The notes under the pieces were generated by a model, which was given only the letters and a program-made list of their open reading frames with translations, was not told the origin of the DNA and did no database searches. 64,000 bases of DNA from DATBGO01 sp963785765 (GTDB taxonomy: Bacteria > Actinomycetota > Actinomycetes > Streptosporangiales > Streptosporangiaceae), in the NCBI GenBank assembly GCA_963785765.1, contig CAWAWM010000002.1, forward strand, positions 1-64,000, written 5' to 3'. The position numbers were made by a program, and so were the translations under genes. Of the stretch, positions 9,464 through 18,727 are shown in pieces. Position 1 is the stretch's first letter; each line of letters starts with the position of its first letter.

Positions 9464-10001
9464 GACACCCGAGCCACGCCACTGGTCCCGAGTTTCGCCA
9501 GCGGCACCGCGAAACGGCCGGGGCGCCGATGCCTAGCCCACCGAGCCGGACGCCAGCCCATCAGTACGTGCCAACCAGACGGGGAGCACGCAGGCCCCAT
9601 CCGTTCTCGGAGCAATCCGGGCCAGATTGACCAGATATGGCCGCACACCGAAGGCTCCGTCGCAGTGCGGCAATAGATGCAGAACGGCGGGTACGCGCGT
9701 CCCTACAGTTGACCCGCATCGCCTGATCAAGGTTCTACCATCCGCATATTTATGCGCGATCGCTGGCGCAGTGAACGCCCGGATCTGCCGCGTAGTGAGT
9801 GCTGGCTCGGTCAGTGCTGGCTTATGACCGGGGCTGGCCCGTGGGGTACCGGAGGGCGGGCTCAGATCGCTTGTGGCATTGGGTGGGACCAGCCGCCAGC
9901 TGCGCGGGCTCTCTCGCGGGCGGGGTGCTGACGGGGCGCGAAGGAGTTGAATGGTGGGAGCCGGCTTGCTCTGATGATGTCCACCGCTATGGAGGTGTGC
10001 C
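9464..10001. other. Non-coding stretch
   Basis: No open frame here has a recognisable domain. The last 20 bases carry the ribosome binding site (GGAGGT) of the deaminase gene. Confidence 0.45.
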
Positions 10002-11054
10002 GTGCCCGCTGCCGGGACTTCGCCTCATCCCGGGGCCCGGCCCGCCGCCGGGCATCGGGATCGCTGGGAGAGCCCGCCCACCGCCGAACTGCATGTCCAC
10101 ATCGAAGGCACGCTGGAACCGGCCGCTGCCATCGCGATGGCGGCGCGCAACGGAGTGTCCATCCCGGTGACCGATCCCGGGGAGCTGCTTGCCCGGTACT
10201 CCTTTTCCGATCTGCAGTCCTTCCTCGACCTGCACTATGCCAACCTGTCGGTGCTGCGGACCGCGCAGGACTTCTTCGAGCTCGCCACCGGCTATCTCGA
10301 CCAGGCCCGCCGATGCAACGTCCGGCGGGCCGAGATCTTCTTCGACCCGCAGACCCACGTCTCAAACGGGGTCCCGCTGGAGGCAGTGATGGAGGGCCTG
10401 ACCGCAGCCATCCGCAACAGCGAGCGCACCCACGGAATCTCCGCCGACCTGATCATGTGCTTCCTGCGGGACCGGGGCGCCGAGGCCGCCGGCCAGATGC
10501 TGAGCGCGATCATGCCGTTCCGCGACGACATCATCGGCGTGGGCCTGGACTCAACCGAGATCGGCTACCCGCCGGAACTGTTCGCGGACGTCTACGCCCG
10601 GGCGGCCGCCGAAGACCTGCACCTGGTGGCACACGCCGGCGAGGAGGGCGGACCGCAGACCGTCGCGGCCGCGCTCGACGTCTTGCACGTGCAACGGGTG
10701 GACCACGGCATTCGGGCCATGGAGGATCCGGCGCTGGTGGAGCGGCTTCGTGACGAGCGCGTGCCGCTGACCGTATGCCCGCTTTCCAACGTGCGCCTGC
10801 GGGTGGTCGACACGCTCGCCGACCACCCTCTTCCGGCGATGCTGGACGAAGGGCTCCTGGTCACCATCAACAGCGACGACCCGCCCTACTTCGGCGGCTA
10901 CATCGATGCCAACTACGCAGCGATCCGCGAGCAGTGCGCCCTCACGCCCGGCCAGATCGAAACCCTCGCCCTCAACTCATTCGACGCCGCGTTCATCGGC
11001 GACTCCCGCCGGCAAGCCTGGAAACAGCAGGTACGCGCGGCCTTCGCCCCGTGA
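10002..11054 (+). CDS. add: Adenosine deaminase family protein (adenosine or adenine deaminase)
   Basis: A 350-residue TIM-barrel metal hydrolase that removes the 6-amino group of adenosine or adenine. Zinc ligands and catalytic residues are visible: H31 and H33 in ELHVHIEGTLEP, H211 and E214 in HAGEEGG, H235 in RVDHGIRAMEDP and D292 in INSDDPPYFGG. The GIRAMEDPALVERL and CPLSNVRLRVVD signatures resemble the adenine deaminase branch, so either substrate is possible. The GTG start at 10002 is chosen because GGAGGT lies 7 bases upstream. It stands alone, with a broken Ig-like gene downstream. Confidence 0.92.
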   Translation: MPAAGTSPHPGARPAAGHRDRWESPPTAELHVHIEGTLEPAAAIAMAARNGVSIPVTDPGELLARYSFSDLQSFLDLHYANLSVLRTAQDFFELATGYLDQARRCNVRRAEIFFDPQTHVSNGVPLEAVMEGLTAAIRNSERTHGISADLIMCFLRDRGAEAAGQMLSAIMPFRDDIIGVGLDSTEIGYPPELFADVYARAAAEDLHLVAHAGEEGGPQTVAAALDVLHVQRVDHGIRAMEDPALVERLRDERVPLTVCPLSNVRLRVVDTLADHPLPAMLDEGLLVTINSDDPPYFGGYIDANYAAIREQCALTPGQIETLALNSFDAAFIGDSRRQAWKQQVRAAFAP

Positions 11055-11102
11055 AAAGACAGCGCCTGACCTTCAGAATGTAAATGATCACGTAGCCACC
11101 GT

Positions 11103-11515
11103 GTGTACCCGCAGGGCCTGACCTGGGTTGACAACGGGAACGGGACGGCGACGCTGGCCGGCACCCCGAGCGCGAGCCAGGGCGGCGTCTACCTTCTGGC
11201 ATTCGAGGCGACGAACTCGCTAGGCACCACCACGCAGACGTTCACCTTGACCGTCCAGCAGGCCCCCGCGATCACCAGCGCCGCCACGGCGTCCGCCACC
11301 CACGGGACCGCCTTCAGCTTCACCTTCACCAGCACCGGCTACCCGCTGCCCAGCCTCACCGCAGCAGCAGCGTGCCGGGACTGTCCTTTACCAGCAACGG
11401 CAACGGGACCGCCACCCTGTCGGGAATTCCCACCAAACCCGGCACCTATACGGTGACGATCACCGCCAACAGCATCGGCTCGGCCGTCCAGACCTTCACC
11501 CTGACGGTCAGTTAG
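11103..11515 (+). pseudogene. Remnant of a secreted Ig-like-repeat protein
   Basis: Two successive putative Ig (He_PIG-like) repeats are readable. The first reads GLTWVDNGNGTATLAGTP with FTLTVQQAPAITSAA and GTAFSFTFTSTGYPLPSLT; a frame change near 11370 leads into VPGLSFTSNGNGTATLSGIP and ends at SAVQTFTLTVS and a stop. There is no N-terminal signal peptide, so this is the 3' end of a longer surface protein that has lost its 5' part and gained a frameshift. Confidence 0.75.
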
Positions 11516-11764
11516 CGAGGGTAAGCGGCGACTCCGGCGCAGAGGGCCCTGATCTGTCCACTCCAGCTTATGATCGCCCGGAAGCCGCCGACCGTGCATT
11601 AGGCGAATTTTTCGTGCGCTGGACGGCACCCAGGCACCCGGGGGTGCGGCGCCCCAGGAAAGGCGCTCTCGGTAAGATCGCCCAAGTCGGCCCGCCGTCC
11701 TGTGTGATGCCGCCGCCAATGCTTATTGCGGGTACTGGTGCTGCTGGGATCTGGGGGGTGAAGC

Positions 11765-12490
11765 TTGGCCACGTTCGTTTTGGTTCATGGCGCGATGCAC
11801 GGTGGATGGTGCTGGCGTGAGGTACGGCACAGGCTGTCCGGGAACGGGCACGAGGTCTATGCGCCTACCTTGACGGGCCAGGGTGACCGCCGTCAGGGGC
11901 TGACGCCGCAGGTGGGGATCGCGGCGCATGTCGCCGACCTCACCGAACTCATCTGGTTCGAGGATCTGCGCGATGTGCACCTGGTGCTGCACAGCTACGC
12001 AGGCGTCCTGGCCGGGCCGGTCGCGGAGCAAACGGAAGGTCGGCTGGCTTCGGTGACCTTCCTGGCGGCCTTCATCGCGCGGCCGGGCCAGTGTCTTCTT
12101 GACGTTGAGCCCCCCGATGTCGCGCGGCGTTACCGTGAGCTGGCCGCATCGGCCGGGGACGGATGGTTCGTGCCCGCGTCGCCGCAGTTCCTTACGCAAT
12201 GGGGGATCACCAGCCGTGCCTTGCGGGCCAGGGTAGGCCCCCGGCTAACTGACTTTCCGCTGCGATGCCTGACCGATCCTGTCCTGTTCGATCCCGGGGC
12301 GCTGGACCTGCCGCGCAAGGTCTACGTCAACCACACCCAGCCCCCGCTGGCCAGCCTGCAGGCGTCGTTCGATCACGCGGCCGCCGCCGGCTGGGAGACC
12401 CACCAGCTTGCCTATGCGCACGACCTGATGCTGGAAGCACCCCAGGAGACAGCCGCGCTTCTTGACGCCATCGCTCAGCAGCGAAGCTGA
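11765..12490 (+). CDS. Alpha/beta hydrolase
   Basis: A 241-residue alpha/beta hydrolase of the small esterase/lyase-like group. The oxyanion-hole motif VLVHGAMHGGWCW is at the N-terminus, the nucleophile elbow reads LHSYAGV (serine in H-S-Y-A-G), and a late AYAHDLMLEAP segment supplies the likely catalytic histidine. The TTG start at 11765 is supported by a GGGGGTG ribosome binding site just upstream. The substrate is unknown. It is flanked by non-coding or degraded sequence. Confidence 0.85.
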   Translation: MATFVLVHGAMHGGWCWREVRHRLSGNGHEVYAPTLTGQGDRRQGLTPQVGIAAHVADLTELIWFEDLRDVHLVLHSYAGVLAGPVAEQTEGRLASVTFLAAFIARPGQCLLDVEPPDVARRYRELAASAGDGWFVPASPQFLTQWGITSRALRARVGPRLTDFPLRCLTDPVLFDPGALDLPRKVYVNHTQPPLASLQASFDHAAAAGWETHQLAYAHDLMLEAPQETAALLDAIAQQRS

Positions 12491-13076
12491 CCGGCCGGTG
12501 TCGGCTCGGCGAGGGCCGAACAGGTGCAGTTGCCAGCCGTTACCGATCTCCTCGTCGACCGGCGTTCTAGACATACTGGCCTGTGCGGTCACCAACCAAC
12601 CACAATCCGTGGGCATGCTGCCGGTGACCGCAGCGCGGCCCGGTGAAAGACCGAAAGGTTGGCGGCCGGGAGCGGCCCGGTCACGGGAACGGTGGTTCAG
12701 GTCTTCGGTCGCGGCGATACGCCTTTCCCCGTACTCCTGACAGGTGCCGGGTCTTTCCCGGCGACAGGATCGCCGACGCGAAAAGGACGGCCCACCTGCA
12801 GGTGCGGTCACCAGGGTTCGTAACGACATAGAAGGTCAGCAGACGGGTACGGGGCTGACCGCGTTGCGGCAGCGGCCCGCGCCGGTGCGCTGTCGCGCTA
12901 GAGGCAGCGGGCCAAGCTGCCCCACTACCTACGGCGAGCCCCCGCCACCTCGGCCGCCCTGCCGTGACACTCATCCGACCGTTCAGCGCATCCCTCCGTG
13001 CTATCCGCACCCACTTCACGAGTCCGGCCAGGGCCGGACGGCCCGGCGCGCCGAAGGCATGCCCTTGGTGCCGAAG
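12491..13076. other. No gene identified
   Basis: Overlapping random-looking frames only. Because the next segment is the tail of a replication initiator, part of this could be decayed repSA 5' sequence, but I cannot read it as such. Confidence 0.4.
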
Positions 13077-13390
13077 GCGTGACCGGGGACCCGCGCCTCC
13101 GCAAATGGGCGCACGCCCTCGGCTACGGCGGGCACTGCCTCACCAAGTCCCGCGCCTACTCAGTCACCTTCGGCCAGCTCCGCCAGGCTCGCCGGGAATA
13201 CCGCCGCCAACTGCGCCACCCCCACGGCGAACACGACCCCTGGGGCCGCCCGCTCGATGACACCATCGTCCTGATTCTCAGAACCTGGAGCTACGCCGAA
13301 ACCGGTTATACGACGATCCCCGACGCCGACTTGGCGCGTGGATCCGCTGCTCGCGCCCGCGAGCACAATGCCTGGTCTAGCGCCGCGTGA
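13077..13390 (+). pseudogene. C-terminal remnant of RepSA-type replication initiator
   Basis: The frame reads RKWAHALGYGGHCLTKSRAY followed by SVTFGQLRQARREYR and a tail ARGSAARAREHN. This matches the C-terminal part of replication initiator proteins carried by actinomycete integrative and conjugative elements. Those proteins are usually several hundred residues; only about 100 are present, and no upstream catalytic region is seen. It is followed 41 bp later by xis and then int, the standard rep-xis-int order. Confidence 0.75.
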
Positions 13391-13431
13391 TCAACAACCG
13401 ACCCGACTACGGAAGGAGGAGCGATACGCGG

Positions 13432-13644
13432 ATGAACCGAACTGCTCAGACCGCCAAGTTTCCTTACGGCGACAAGCTCACGATCGCTGAGATATGCGCC
13501 GACCTGGAAATTAGCCGCAGGACCTTCTACGAATGGCGCGCGAAGAACAAGGCGCCAAGGTGCCTGACCTTGCCAAACTGCAACCTCCGCATCCGCCGAG
13601 CGGAATACTAGCGATGGCTCGCCTCACGAGAAGAAGCAGCCTGA
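13432..13644 (+). pseudogene. xis: Excisionase (xis) with internal amber codon
   Basis: An ATG at 13432 with GGAGGAG upstream starts a small MerR/AlpA-like helix-turn-helix protein: KLTIAEICADLEISRRTFYE followed by WRAKNKAPR and LRIRRAEY. A TAG at 13609-13611 stops it, but the same frame continues RWLASREEAA to a TGA at 13642-13644, the normal xis C-terminus. This is a likely nonsense mutation at one codon, costing about 10 residues. The stop overlaps the int start (TGATG), as in intact elements. Confidence 0.75.
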
Positions 13645-13958
13645 TGGACGAAGCCAGCTACAGCGTCCGCGTCTACAAGACCGAGACCTATAAGGGCACC
13701 AAGGTAACTACCTACTGGGTGCGGTGGAAGGTCGGCGGGAAGACATGGAAAGAGCCGTTCCGCAACGCCGCGCAAGCGGACAGCTTCCGTAGCTCCCTGC
13801 TAGCGGCGGCCAGGCACGGGCAGGCGTTCAGCATCGCGACTGGACGCCCGCACTCCTGGAAACGCGACGAGTCCTCGATGAGCTGGTACGCGCTCACCCT
13901 CGACGTCGCCGCCGCGAAGTGGCCGTACGCCGCGCCCAACCACCGGCGATCCCCGTAG
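13644..13958 (+). pseudogene. int: N-terminal fragment of a tyrosine-recombinase integrase
   Basis: The ATG at 13644 overlaps the xis stop. The 104 residues include TTYWVRWKVGGKTWKEPFRN, then ADSFRSSLLAAARHGQAF and SSMSWYALTLDVAAAKWPYA. This matches the arm-binding and early core-binding domains of integrases from actinomycete integrative elements. A stop follows just after AAPNHRRSP, and the catalytic R-H-R-Y domain is missing, so no recombinase activity is possible. The element is dead at this locus. Confidence 0.8.
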
Positions 13959-14187
13959 AGGCTCCGGGGTCAAGCGTGACTTCGCGTGTACGTTCACCAG
14001 GCACCTTTCTCCTGTGCTCGTTGCCCCACGGCTACAGTCACGCTTGAGCCTGGAGGGGCGGGCACGCCCACTGAGTGGGCTATCGCCGGATCTGAGCTGG
14101 CCCCGGCACCGGTATGCCATCCGCGGCCACATCTCCACCGGCCTTCAAGCCATGCAACGTAAGCGGCGGACGCTCCTTAGGAAGAAC

Positions 14188-15168
14188 CTAAGTGTCCACA
14201 GCTTGTGCTCCGCCGATGGCCACGACGTCGACCCGGTAGACCTCTTCCGCCTCATGCTTCATACTCGACTCGATGCCGCGTACCAGTGCCTTGACCTGGG
14301 CACCGCGCAGGCCATCGTCGATGTCAACCCGGGCGACAATCCATATCCGACCCGGACCGACGAAGGTGAACAGGAGTTCGCGAATGGCGGTCACACCGGG
14401 GTACCCGAGGAGAAAGGCTCGTACTCTCTCCTCCTCAGCTGGCCGCAATGGCTGGGTGAAGCCAGCAACATCGCGGCCCTGCGGTCCCCCGGCGGCCCCC
14501 GCCCAGGCGCCGACCAGGAAGTCGTGGCTGCGCTGGATAAGCCGAAGACTGACGCGGATCATCACCAGCGCGATGAGCACCGCGGCCACGCCTTGAGGTA
14601 TGGACGACCCGGTGATCTGATTCAGGGCCAAGGCGGCAAACGCGATCACGTCTCCGAAGACCGACACCGCGTCCTCCAGGAATACAGCCCGCAGCGAGGG
14701 GTTGGACGTGACCCTGGACTCCTCCACGAACTCCCGATGGTAACGGCGTGCCCGGCGGGCCATCTGCCCGGCTGACTGGCGAATTGACACCAGATCAAGG
14801 ACGGCAGAGATCCCAAGAACGACATAGGCCACGGCGAACGATGAGGTGGCGCTGGGGTGGATCAGCTCATCGATGCCGTCACGCAGCGAGAACGCCGCAC
14901 CGGTGACGAAGACGCCGAGGGCCGCGAGCAGCGCCCAGAAGTAGGCTTCCCGCCCGTACCCCAGGGGATGCCGGGCGTCAGGAGCGCGACTGCTGCGACG
15001 CTGAGCGATGAAGAGGGACAGGTCGTTGGCGTTATCGGCAAGTGAATGCGCGGCCTCGGCGGCCAAGGCGGTCGAACCAGTGAAGACCGCTGCACCGACC
15101 TTGGCAAGCGTGACCCCAAGGCCCAACCCAAGGGCTACCAATACGGTCCGCGTGCTGTCGTCCGGCAT
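14188..15168 (-). CDS. Cation diffusion facilitator family transporter
   Basis: A 326-residue CDF protein, an antiporter that exports Zn2+, Mn2+ or related divalent metals. The N-terminal membrane part holds two metal-site pairs: the HxxxD motif in AAHSLADNANDLSLF, and E/D residues in FLEDAVSVFGDVIAF. The basic loop HPLGYGREAYFW is typical. A soluble C-terminal domain (ELLFTFVGPGRIWIVARVDI) matches the CDF dimerisation domain. It stands alone between the dead integrative element and the broken TPR gene and looks intact. Confidence 0.88.
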   Translation of the reverse strand: MPDDSTRTVLVALGLGLGVTLAKVGAAVFTGSTALAAEAAHSLADNANDLSLFIAQRRSSRAPDARHPLGYGREAYFWALLAALGVFVTGAAFSLRDGIDELIHPSATSSFAVAYVVLGISAVLDLVSIRQSAGQMARRARRYHREFVEESRVTSNPSLRAVFLEDAVSVFGDVIAFAALALNQITGSSIPQGVAAVLIALVMIRVSLRLIQRSHDFLVGAWAGAAGGPQGRDVAGFTQPLRPAEEERVRAFLLGYPGVTAIRELLFTFVGPGRIWIVARVDIDDGLRGAQVKALVRGIESSMKHEAEEVYRVDVVAIGGAQAVDT

Positions 15169-15519
15169 CGCCTGACCTCGACTCTCCCTGGCGACCGCCT
15201 ATGGCATGCTCGATCGTCAATACCAGCTCCCAGGCGAGAGGACGGGCCCCTCGACTTCGGCGCCGGGCTCAGCAGCCTACCTGCGGTCCCGGCGCGACAG
15301 TAGCGCCGACAGGTTGAGCCCTCGGGTCCTGATCCTCTGCGTTTCCTCGCAGGCGCCGGATCCTGGCGAGTGGACGTTGCGTCTATGTTCGGTGATCGCG
15401 CGAGCACTCCCTGATTCCTCGGTAGCACTAGCCAGGCCAGCCGCGCTCGTCTTCCAGCGCCTGGCAGACGCATCCAAAGCCGACAGCGAGAGGCGAGGGG
15501 GTATCTCATCGACCTAAGC
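15169..15519. other. Intergenic, no gene seen
   Basis: Divergent stretch between the CDF transporter and a TPR remnant. It probably contains decayed 5' sequence of the TPR gene, but no repeat unit can be read before about 15520. Confidence 0.4.
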
Positions 15520-15853
15520 AACTGGCTGTCTGGGCTGGGTCGGCGCGAGGACGCCCTGGCCGCGATCGAGGAAGCCGTCACCGCCTACCGCCAGCTCGCC
15601 GCCGCCCGCCCCGACGCGTTCCTGCCCGACCTCGCCATGTCGCTGAACAACCAGTCCGGCTGCCTGTCCGACCTGGGGCGGCGCGAGAAGGCCCTGGCCG
15701 CGATCGAGGGAAGCCGTCACCATCCGCCGCCAGCTCGCCGCGGCGCGGCCGCAGGTCTACTCGGCACGTCTCGCGGCCTCGCTGGAAAATCTGGCCTCGC
15801 AGCTTGAGGCGGCAGGCAGGCAGGAGGCCGGAAGCAGGCACGGCCCGAGCTGA
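15520..15853 (+). pseudogene. Remnant of a tetratricopeptide-repeat protein
   Basis: The frame reads two TPR units: WLSGLGRREDALAAIEEAVT with AYRQLAAARPDAFLPDLAMS, then LSDLGRREKALAAIE. An extra G near 15710 shifts the frame, after which the third unit (AVTIRRQLAAARPQVYSARL) continues to a stop at 15853. No start codon precedes the first repeat. Such repeats are common in large actinobacterial NB-ARC/TPR regulators; this is only the C-terminal end. Confidence 0.7.
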
Positions 15854-16013
15854 AGCCGCCCGCCTGGGGTGTGATCGCCGTTATTGAACTGCGCCGCACT
15901 CGGTCCATGCCCTGGCAGGCCTCAAGCAGACAGTCAGTCATCCCACGCATATCCCACGACCAGCGGCAGGCAGCGGCTTCTAGTGGCATCTGGCTGCAGG
16001 GCCCGCAGACGAG

Positions 16014-16037
16014 TCAGGGACGCCAAGGCGTCCCTGA
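16014..16037. terminator. Perfect 11-bp hairpin next to tRNA-Tyr fragment 1
   Basis: TCAGGGACGCC (16014-16024) pairs exactly with GGCGTCCCTGA (16027-16037) across a 2-base loop. It lies 15 bp from the tRNA 3' end, on the side where a tRNA terminator would be when transcribed on the minus strand. The T tract is poor, so it may be a structural remnant. Confidence 0.5.
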
Positions 16038-16051
16038 GCCGGTGTTATTGC

Positions 16052-16104
16052 TGGTGGCAGGTGTTGGGTTCGAACCAACGTAGGCTTAGCCGACGGTTTT
16101 ACAG
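16052..16104 (-). repeat. tRNA-Tyr 3'-half repeat, copy 1 (candidate att site)
   Basis: On the minus strand this is CTGTAAAACCGTCGG then a variable arm, a T arm with GTTGGTTCGAACCCAAC, and CACCTGCCACCA: tRNA-Tyr (anticodon GTA) from the anticodon loop to CCA. The sequence to its right does not contain the 5' half, so it is not a functional gene. Four more copies in the same orientation occur at 30449, 38538, 40861 and 45471. I interpret them as attachment-site cores; that is inference. Confidence 0.85.
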
Positions 16105-16313
16105 ATATCCGCCGACATGCCCTTGACCTGCGCAAATGCATTTGCCGCATGATTTTCCCGCATATTCTCCGCCAGCTGCACGCAGGGTAGGGCGCGGCAA
16201 CTTGCATGGTCGCCGACCAGCCAGAAGACTCGCCGCTTAACCATGAGCCACCAGCAAAACTTGCCAGCCGCGGCCACTGCACACAATAACCCGCAGACGG
16301 TCATCCGACCCGG
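16105..16313. repeat. Flank repeat A, copy 1
   Basis: This stretch (starting ATATCCGCCGACATGCCC and ending near CGCAGACGGTCATCCGAC) is clearly homologous to 38591-38801, which follows tRNA-Tyr fragment 3. The two differ at scattered positions, so the duplication is not recent. No gene is seen in it; it probably represents one end of a mobile element. Confidence 0.8.
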
Positions 16314-16366
16314 ACGCGGCAGCGGCAAACGCCGAGCCCTCTTGACACAGCAGCTTCCTTAGGAAA

Positions 16367-18727
16367 TCAAATCCTCTCGCCCCGGCCAGTCCTTTGCGGG
16401 ATTTGCGCGGCGGCGTCGGCCGACGCATACGGGTGCTTCTGCTGGATCAAGGCGTTCAAGCGATCGCGGTCCGGGGCGAGCAGGGCGGTGACGCCCTCCG
16501 CGCTCACATCCGCGACGATGACGTCGCCGACCTCGTCGTGGACGTCGCTGAAGAGGCCGTGCGTCTTCATCTTCTGGGTTTGGTAGCGATTGTCGTCGGT
16601 CGGGCTGACGTAGTGGACCGACGAGATCTTGTAGCGGTGGATCAGGAACAGGTGAGTCAGCGTCATCAGGCGCTTCTTGCGCAGGGCGGTGTCGAAGGTC
16701 TGCTGGTCGCGAACCGAGAGGATGTTGCGCCCCCGGCGATCCACGATCACGTCGAAGACGATGTTGGCGACCTTTTCCCCAGTTGTCTTGGACAGGGTGA
16801 GCTCCAGCAGCTCCGAGCCCGCCGTGTGCGGCCGCAGTCCGACGCGCAGCGAGCCCGGGACCTGGTGGTGCTTGGTCCACATCGCGAGCCATTCCTCGAG
16901 CAGCTTGTTCGGCACCTCGGTCTGGACCAGGTGCTGGTGCTGCGTCGAGCCCTTGCCCATCGCTTTGGTGGCCGCCGTGCCGCCCGAAGATGCCATGAGC
17001 GCCGCATCCAGCCGCGGTCCGCCCACCAGCGTCTGGGGCGTCCGGTAGGGCGATTCGACCAGGCGGAACTTTCGCTGCAGCCGGGCCAGGGAGAGCATGC
17101 CGTCCTGCTTGAGCGCTGTGGCGAACTCCTCCGCCGCCAGGCCGTCGATCTGATGTCCGCCGTAGGTAATGAAGTTGAAGACGTACCCCAGCTGGCCGAG
17201 CTCCTGCGGGAATTGCCTCATTTCCTCGTCGCTCATCCCGGTCGTGTCCCAGTTGAACGATGGTGACAGGTTGTACGCGAGCATCTTGGAGGGGAGCTCG
17301 GCGTGGATGGCCTCGGCGAAGCGCCGGGCGTCCGCCAGGTTCGCGGTCTTGGTTTCCATCCACAGGAGGTCGGCGAACGGGGCGACGGCCAGCGACCTGG
17401 CGACCGCGTACTCGATTCCGCCCTGTATCTGGTAGTAGCCTTCGGCAGTCTTGGAGACCTCGCAATCCCAGATGATGTCGATGCCCATCGATTTGGCCCT
17501 GGCCCGCGCGGCGTGGAACGACGTTCGGTTCGCGAAGGCCAGCCATTCGTCAGCGCTCATGTCGAAGCGCTCACCCTCGATGGCTCGGAACTCGATCACG
17601 TCCGCGACCGCCTGGGGATAGCTCTTCAGGTTGGCCTCGGACTGCCACGCCTCCAGGTACCGCGTCTCGACCCTCTCCAGCAGCGCCTCGCCCGACGACT
17701 CGCCGGCCCGCTGGAACGCCTTCGCGCTGTCTTCGAGCACCCGCATCACGCCCGTCCGCGCGAGCCAGGCGCTGGCCTCGTCGTACTCCGCGGCGGAGAT
17801 CTTGAACAGCAGATGACCGCGCGCGTCGTCGACGCCCAGTTCGCGGAGCTTCTTCAAGATGGCGAGGTAGCCGACCTTGTAGGTCGGCAGCTCAATGTTG
17901 GTGGCGCCCAGGATGAACGGATGATCGCGCTCGTCCCCGCGCCCCTCCAGGAACGTGGCCGCTTCGGCGTCGGTCCGGGCCACGATGACACCGGGCACCT
18001 TCATGACGTCGAGCTGGAAGCGCGCGGCGCTCAGCCGCTTGATCTGCTCGTCCACGCCGACGAGCACTTTCCCCCCCTGGTGCCCGCACTTCTTGGCGCC
18101 CGGCTTCTGGTCCTCAATGTGGTAGCCCGGGACCCCGACTTCGACGAAACGGCGCAGCAGATTCCGGACGTGCGCGTCGCCGCCGTGTCCCGTGTCGGCG
18201 TCGGCGATGATGAATGGCCGGTAGTCGATCTCGGGGGAGGCGGCACGCTGCGCCTCGCTCAAGCGCGACCGGGCGAAGCGCTGGTTCCGGTCCGCCGTGA
18301 GCAGGGCGCGCACGATCGGCGCGGCCTCGTCGGGCACCTGGGAGAGCGGGTAGCTGGCCAGATCGGGTCCCGGGTCCTCGGTGACGGATCCCTTGGCCGA
18401 CGTGGCCCAGCCGCCCAGGTAGATGCCCTCGATGCCCATCCGCTTCAGGGCGACCGCCTGACCGGGTGAATAGGGACCGAAGGTGGTGATCTGCTTGCGC
18501 TCGGCGAAGAGCTGCCGGAGCCGACCGTAGAACTGCTCGGCCGCCATTCTCGCCACGGTGTAGTCGGTGGGTATGGTGCCCCGTTGCTCGACCACTTGAC
18601 GCGCAGAATACAAACGCGTGATGCCCTCGAACCGAGGACTGGCAAACCATCTTGCGGTGTCGTCGATTTCCGGCTCGAACAAGCTCATGGCTGGGTTCTC
18701 GGCGACTTCCGAATCGAATGACCTCAT
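16367..18727 (-). CDS. aceA: Isocitrate lyase, long ICL2 type
   Basis: A 786-residue isocitrate lyase, cleaving isocitrate to glyoxylate and succinate in the glyoxylate shunt used on acetate or fatty acids. The catalytic loop KKCGHQGGK and the substrate-site stretches ITTFGPYSPGQAVALKRMGI, PFIIADADTGHGG and SPSFNWDTTGMSDEE are intact. The length and the extra C-terminal domain (about residues 600-786) match the ICL2 form known from mycobacteria (AceA2), whose C-terminal domain is regulatory. GGAGC precedes the ATG at 18727. No malate synthase is in the window. It is the first gene after tRNA-Tyr fragment 1. Confidence 0.93.
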   Translation of the reverse strand: MRSFDSEVAENPAMSLFEPEIDDTARWFASPRFEGITRLYSARQVVEQRGTIPTDYTVARMAAEQFYGRLRQLFAERKQITTFGPYSPGQAVALKRMGIEGIYLGGWATSAKGSVTEDPGPDLASYPLSQVPDEAAPIVRALLTADRNQRFARSRLSEAQRAASPEIDYRPFIIADADTGHGGDAHVRNLLRRFVEVGVPGYHIEDQKPGAKKCGHQGGKVLVGVDEQIKRLSAARFQLDVMKVPGVIVARTDAEAATFLEGRGDERDHPFILGATNIELPTYKVGYLAILKKLRELGVDDARGHLLFKISAAEYDEASAWLARTGVMRVLEDSAKAFQRAGESSGEALLERVETRYLEAWQSEANLKSYPQAVADVIEFRAIEGERFDMSADEWLAFANRTSFHAARARAKSMGIDIIWDCEVSKTAEGYYQIQGGIEYAVARSLAVAPFADLLWMETKTANLADARRFAEAIHAELPSKMLAYNLSPSFNWDTTGMSDEEMRQFPQELGQLGYVFNFITYGGHQIDGLAAEEFATALKQDGMLSLARLQRKFRLVESPYRTPQTLVGGPRLDAALMASSGGTAATKAMGKGSTQHQHLVQTEVPNKLLEEWLAMWTKHHQVPGSLRVGLRPHTAGSELLELTLSKTTGEKVANIVFDVIVDRRGRNILSVRDQQTFDTALRKKRLMTLTHLFLIHRYKISSVHYVSPTDDNRYQTQKMKTHGLFSDVHDEVGDVIVADVSAEGVTALLAPDRDRLNALIQQKHPYASADAAAQIPQRTGRGERI

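Noticed and set aside
16394..18469. Large plus-strand frames opposite isocitrate lyase
   Set aside because: Antisense shadows of a clearly real enzyme gene.
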